This document shows positions 58,742 to 64,000 of a stretch of 64,000 bases of DNA, piece after piece. The position numbers were made by a program, and so were the translations under genes. The first letter of the stretch is position 1. Each line of letters opens with the position of its first letter. The stretch is from Nicotiana tabacum. Lineage: Eukaryota; Streptophyta; Magnoliopsida; Solanales; Solanaceae. The stretch is from the NCBI RefSeq assembly GCF_000715075.1, contig NC_134101.1, positions 139,638,237-139,702,236 of the forward strand. Reading direction: 5' to 3'. The notes below the pieces were generated by a model. The model was given only the letters and a program-made list of their open reading frames with translations, did no database searches and was not told the origin of the DNA.

Positions 58742-60801
58742 TGTGACACCCTGCGATGTTACGATAATGTTATGTCCTACAATATTATATTACGATGATG
58801 TTACGCCTTGCAATATTGCATTACGATGATGTTACGCTTTGCATTATTAAGTTACGACAATATTGCATCTTGCAGTATTACATTACGATGATGTTATGCT
58901 TCGCAGTATTAAGTTACGACGATGTTGCACCCTGTAGTATTGTATATTGAATTTGTCGTACGGTAATTGACATCAGTCCAAGTAAAAAATTATTTGGAGA
59001 TTATAAGTATTATGCTATTGGACAAGTGATGAGTAAATTCGTGAAGGTGAAAGGGAAAGCAAGTCAAAGAAAATGAATTTTCGTCAAAGTTTGACATTTT
59101 GGGTAAAATACGGCCCGAACTAAAATACCCAATATTTATAGACTAGTGTCATACAAGGTACTACATGACCATAAGGTGTACAAGGTATGTTAAAAGATAT
59201 TAGTATTTTAAGTAAGTTGAGATAATGTTTAATTATGCAGGTAATTGATTAATTACCAGGTAACAGGACATTACCTAATTAACTAATAAGTGGATAAGGT
59301 TTAATAAATTCCACCCCCTCAAAAGTGGCAGCTAGCCACATTGTAAAGAAATGACTGCCATTTCTTTGATAGGTGGCAATCAAGTAACAAGAAAGAGACA
59401 TTTTATCTCTTATAATACAAATCTTATCATTAGGACAATAAGGAACAAGAAAATGTTACCAAGCTTTAGCAAAGCTTATCAGATTCAAAGCTTTACTGCA
59501 AATCCAAAAATGTTGCCTTGTTTCTCATATCTTGAAAGCATTAGCTTTCTCTAGCTTTTAAAAGGTATTATTATTTTACAATCCAGAGAATGTTAACTAC
59601 TTTAAAGCTTTTAACAATTAAGAACGTTAGAAACAGTGACGATTTGAGCTCCTACAAAGAATATTATACGGATTTTTCCCTACTCCAGGTATGTTATGTC
59701 TATCCCTTCTTTCTTATGGCATGATCTATACGACACAAATGAAAAGAGCAAATACACAAATTCCATAAATGACTCTATTCATAGAAGTATTAGAGATATC
59801 TATGTTCTTGAATTTCCATGTGTCATAATATTCTATCATCAGTTCATGGGTATCAGAAAAATATGAAAGTTGAAAAGAGTTTACTTTATGATATTACTCA
59901 AAGGCAAAATGGTCTTATGACATTCCAAAAGATTTTATTAACGTACTTTTCATGCATTACATTCATGTACATTGACCCATGACCAGATGGCATTATATAC
60001 GTGTATATATGTATGTATATATATGTATATGGGATATGGGAAAGGTTATGACATTATATACGCACAACCACCTGATCAGCTGATATACGTTGATGATTTT
60101 GCCCATAGTGGCCGAGATGATATGATGAGACGCCCTCAGAGGCTGATGATGTTATGAAACATGTACTTATGCACGACATAACATTCATATGCATATGCAT
60201 GACACTATAATTATTTCATGATTTACAAAGTTATCCGGACTTACATGTGGAGTCATTTATTTTATATTTCTTCAATGTCAGTTATGTACTTATTTATGTG
60301 CCTTACATACTCAGTGCATTATTCGTACTGACATCCTTTTTTGCCTGGGTACACTGTGTTTCATGCCCGCAGGTCCCGATAGACAAATCGAGAGCCCACC
60401 AAGTAGGCTATCAGCTCAGCGGAAGATGTTGGTGCGTTCCATTTGCTTCGAAGTTGCTTGTTTGGTTAATATGAGTTAGATGTGTATTGTTTGGTATGGA
60501 GGGACTTTGCCCCGACCTTTATGAAATTTATGTATTCTTAGAGGCTTGTAGACAGATGTCATGTACGTAAAAGATCGTATGGCCTTGTCGGCCTATGTTC
60601 AGTGTTCAAGTGGTTATTTTGGTATTAGAGGCCCATGTCTTATGTATAAGTTGGCATTACCTGTTGTATTCTACCTATTTCACGGCAACCTCTCCGGCTT
60701 AGTTATTTATGATAGTATGACATGAAAAGATATGTTATGTTGGTACTCGGTTGAGTAAGGTATCGGGTGCCTGTCGTGGTCTATTAGTTTGGGTCATGAC
60801 A
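58742..60801 (+). repeat. E6 5' LTR (2060 bases)
   Basis: It starts TGTGACACCCTGCGATG and ends GGGTCATGACA, four bases before the primer-binding site. It begins with a 31-base tandem array and has a (TA/TG)n stretch at 59993-60035. No reading frame is supported. The second LTR is not visible, so the ends rest on TG/CA and the primer-binding site. Confidence 0.75.
58759..58944 (+). repeat. six-unit tandem array, 31 bases, at the E6 LTR start
   Basis: Units begin TTACGATGATG or TTACGACGATG at 58759, 58790, 58821, 58852, 58883 and 58914 with no length variation. A partial unit overlaps the LTR terminus itself. Confidence 0.88.
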
Positions 60802-60805
60802 AAAG

Positions 60806-60816
60806 TGGTATCAGAG
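60806..60816 (+). other. E6 primer-binding site (initiator tRNA-Met)
   Basis: TGGTATCAGAG matches the usual initiator-Met complement and lies four bases after the LTR end. Confidence 0.85.
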
Positions 60817-63800
60817 TAGTTATGTTCTAGGGAGTCTACAAGCCGTGTCTATAGAGTCTTGTTTATGGGTGTGTCATGCACCATACTTATAAGCAAGAGG
60901 CTACATGCATTTAGGACTGTTACTCTTTCTTTTTACTCTAGATCGTATGGTAAAGCTCATTTATAAGAATTCAAATTCCGAAATTCTATTTTATTCGTAA
61001 TAAGATGATACCTACATCTGGAAAGAAGGTTGCAAAGAGAGATAGTTGTGGAAGAGCTGAGTTAGAGGAATTAGATTTTTGTATGATGCCTACGATAAGT
61101 AAATGTGAGGTCTTTGGCAGATCATGGGTGTACTGAAAGGTGTAAGCTTCCTGATAAGAAGCGTTAAGGTAAGAATGCCTATCCACCTTAATGGTGAAAG
61201 ACAATGAGAGATTTAGAATATAAATACAAGTTTAAACGAGCAAAAGAAGCATGATGAAGAAGAGTACGAGGTGCCCAATTAATGAAGGTTAACAATGTTT
61301 ATAATTCAGGCAGAGGAATATAAGCTTTTCGAGTTATATTCAACAGTAACAGAGGTATGTATAATTGGCCGTACCCATCTCAATTATGCCCTATTGGGGC
61401 ATCAAGATCTAGCTGGGGTTAGAGTAACCAAAATTGGTGAATGGATTGTTTGTGTTAGTTGACATTTCCGAAGGGTATTACAAATGTGTTAATAGATCTT
61501 CTTGTGAGACACCTAGATGGTGAACTCTAGAATATTACGATTAGATGCGAATACTAGCATGAAAAAAAAATTAGAAGATATGCATAGAAAGCCTAGATGG
61601 GATAAATATTACCTTAGCATGACTCTCGTCCCTAGTAAAGCAAGGACGTTGAGCAACCTGAAGAGCCGATGAATGAAGCAAGGAGAGCTAAAAGAGAGAA
61701 TTTTGTGTTAAAGTTTTCACAAGAAAAGGGATATGCAAAAATATTAGTAGAGTAATGAGAAGAGAGATAAGGAAGCATTATGAATAAGGTGTGATACATG
61801 GATAACGATGGTAGGAAAAAGAAGAAGAAGAAATGACAGTATTACAGAGTCTAGTCAAGTGAATGAAGAGACGAGAGGTGACACGCCTTAGGACAACAAA
61901 AGAGTATAGGACAAGAAGTCATATCCTCATTTTTAAGAAGTAAGTTCGTGACTCTAACGTAATTACCAATAGGAAAAGCTAGACCCCAGAATAATAGAGA
62001 TCAGTATGGGCTGGTGAACAAGATAAAGTAAACATGAATTAGCGATTTAGTGATTTGATAATGGTCGACATAATGAGAATTTCAGATTTCGTGCCGACAA
62101 TAATAGAATGGACAATAGAAGAAGATTCATGAGAAATTCAGAGAATGGTCATTCAGGAAGACGCTTCCCTAAAGCAAGCAATGTGAGCAAAGTTAAGCTT
62201 AAGTGACTGTATGTGCCAGTTTCACTAAATGTCACCATCGCGAGTGAGGAATTTTGTTATCCTTGGTACAAAAAGATTACCGCAAGTGCGTAAGGGTCAT
62301 CGATGATGTGAAATGATGCCAAAGATGAAGAGGAAAAACATCTATAGGTAGGTTGTCTTAGCTCCAAGTCTTAGTACTCCCCTAAAGGGAGGAATATGAA
62401 GTGATAAAGGAAGAATGCGATAAAAATGAGAAAGGATGAGATTGCATTTATCCAAATGTTATAGATATGCTATGATTCCAGGATGTTATGTAAGCATGAA
62501 GTCAAAAAAAGGGGAAGTAAGGGTTCCTACCCGGGATGTTATTAATAGATAAGGAGCTAGCACGTGAGGTAAGTTAAGACAAGGAAATAACCCAAGAAAG
62601 ATTACGCAGAATATGGATATGAGAATAGGCCAACGAGTAATTAGTAGTTGATTCAAGAAGAGCCTAGTCATGACTAGACAAGAAGTTACAGACAAATCAA
62701 CAGATCATGCAAGATGAATGTAGTAAACCCCAACATGGAGAATTCAGCCTCGCAGTAATGTCATTATAATACTTGAAATATAATCAAATAGGAGTCGGGG
62801 TAGTTAAAGGTACCGTATGAGTGTTACGGGGATAAAAGAAAGTGCCACTGAGAAGGCAATCAAAATGTCAGTTCAGAAGCAACCCTACAAGAACAAGAGC
62901 ACATAGGTAAGAAACTACGGATAATTATAGGCAGGAAAGACATCAAAAGGTCCATAAAAAGCTCAGAGCTTTACGAGGGTCAAGGGTTCTCCCTAAGTAC
63001 TACAATGAAAGACTAGTTGAGGAAATAAGGAGGAAGGCTTCAACTTAAGCACAATGACCTAAAGAAGAAATGGGCGTGTAACAACAGTCTCACAACAACA
63101 TTGTAAGCACTCCAAAGGAAAGTGGCACCTACCATGGTTAATGAACGGGAAGCAAATTAAAAGTAATATTCGAGATCATATGAGTTGCACAGAAACTCTG
63201 GCATGTATGGGCACTAAGATAAGCTAAGTACGGACGCAACAAGGGGGCAAAAAAACCAGAAAAAGTAATAGCTTACGTTGAAAGAAAGCTAAGATGTAAC
63301 GAAAGAAATTATTCGATCAATGATCCAGAGTTGGTTACGTTATGAACGCACTTAAGGGTTCAGAGTTTTATACATGCAGCATATACAGCAGTAGAAGATT
63401 CTGGTATACATTAAAAGAAAGAATTGAGCCTAGGTAATAAACAAAGGATTAAATTATTAAAGCATTGTATTATGCATATTCCTCAGCGCCCATGAAATGC
63501 TAAACAGAATAACTAATACCAGGAACCACATATCGGAAGATAGCTTAAGCTGACGTAAAGGCCAATCAGAAGAAGGAGGAAACTAAAGAGTTACATTACC
63601 TAAGTAAATCAGGAGTTTGATTATTGGACCCAAAAAATAGAAACATCGTGATCGAGAACATTGCTAGATCTCCCTTAAAATTAAAGGTACGAGAGAGATA
63701 GTACAACAACCATAGTCTATAATGACTCAATGATAAATCCAATTAAAAAAAGTAACAGCCTCATAAGAAGTCAGTATGAAGATCCCACCGGATTGTAGTA

Positions 63801-64000
63801 TTATAATAGAGCTTTAAGTTGTGGTGTGAATCATACCTATGTGGAAGGGAGGTTATGAATGAGATAGAAGATATGATGCGAGATTTTAAGTAAGTAAGGT
63901 AAAGGTGAACAACGTACGAGATACTCAAATGCAGAAAGTTGTGAATAGTCCATACTTTGGATAGAAGGCTAGAAGCATGTGGATTTAATATCCAGGAATG
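60817..64000 (+). other. E6 internal region, purine-rich, noncoding as seen
   Basis: The first 150 bases resemble the leaders of E1 and E5 (CTATAGAGTCTTG, AGAGGCTA). After an ATG near 61005 there is only a short frame (PTSGKKVAKRDS...) that stops within about 45 codons. Beyond about 61200 the plus strand is strongly A/G-rich, with frequent stops in all frames. No longer frame on either strand has recognisable motifs. Confidence 0.6.

Larger units (their letters stand above)
58742..64000 (+). mobile_element. E6: LTR element with no recognisable gag-pol, runs off the window
   Basis: An LTR of 2060 bases (TGTGACACC to GGGTCATGACA) is followed by an initiator-Met primer-binding site and at least 3.2 kb of purine-rich interior. 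No protease, RT, RNase H or integrase motif is found on either strand. This is the form of a large retrotransposon derivative (LARD) or a heavily decayed leader. The right half lies outside the window, so pol could still follow. Confidence 0.7.

Noticed and set aside
59993..60035. TATATGTATGTATATATATG stretch as a promoter
   Set aside because: A simple dinucleotide repeat in the E6 LTR without conserved context or a second LTR for comparison.

Overview
The window is plant nuclear heterochromatin-like DNA made almost entirely of nested LTR retrotransposons. No host protein-coding gene, rRNA or tRNA gene was found. The Ty3/gypsy lineages, the LTR families beginning with a GACCCG-GTCGT-like motif, and the MITE types point to an asterid dicot, most likely Solanaceae (Nicotiana, Capsicum or Solanum). 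That assignment rests on recalled family resemblance, not on a search.

Layout. Bases 1-2528 are AT-rich flank with three MITEs: a Stowaway type at 344-618, a hAT type at 712-1060 and a hAT-like one at 1772-1959. From 2529 to the end of the window six LTR elements (here E1-E6) are stacked. E1 (+, chromovirus of the Tekay/Del type) starts at 2529 and runs to about 45152. Its 5' LTR is split by E2 (-, Tekay/Del, 5251-38164, target duplication TGCAA). E2 is split inside gag by E3 (-, 10388-33716, 23.3 kb, target duplication CACTG). The 3' LTR of E1 is cut at about 45153 by E4, of which only LTR sequence is visible. E4's LTR carries E5 (+, Tekay/Del, 47563-58098, target duplication TAGAT) and then the left part of E6 (58742 to the end).

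E3 is the main item. It is a giant Tat-lineage element of the Ogre type. On the minus strand it has, in order: a 4.7 kb LTR, a primer-binding site, a 5' leader, an extra ORF1 (about 682 codons), gag, protease, a 195-base intron, reverse transcriptase with a second archaeal-type RNase H, integrase, a 3 kb 3' region with a 16-unit tandem array, and the other LTR. Its LTRs are almost identical, so it is the youngest insertion measured here. Even so, its reading frames carry six in-frame stops and three one-base frameshifts.

The most interesting unexplained signal is in E3: a motif of about 60 nt occurs three times, once before ORF1, once between ORF1 and gag, and once after integrase. The three copies differ in sequence but keep the same stem pairings, which suggests a structured RNA module punctuating the cistrons. 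A second signal is a scatter of TGCTGGGGA-type motifs in the E3 3' region whose transcript is complementary to the primer-binding site. The Tekay elements E1, E2 and E5 are heavily decayed. E6 shows LTR, primer-binding site and a purine-rich interior without recognisable gag-pol, like a large retrotransposon derivative.
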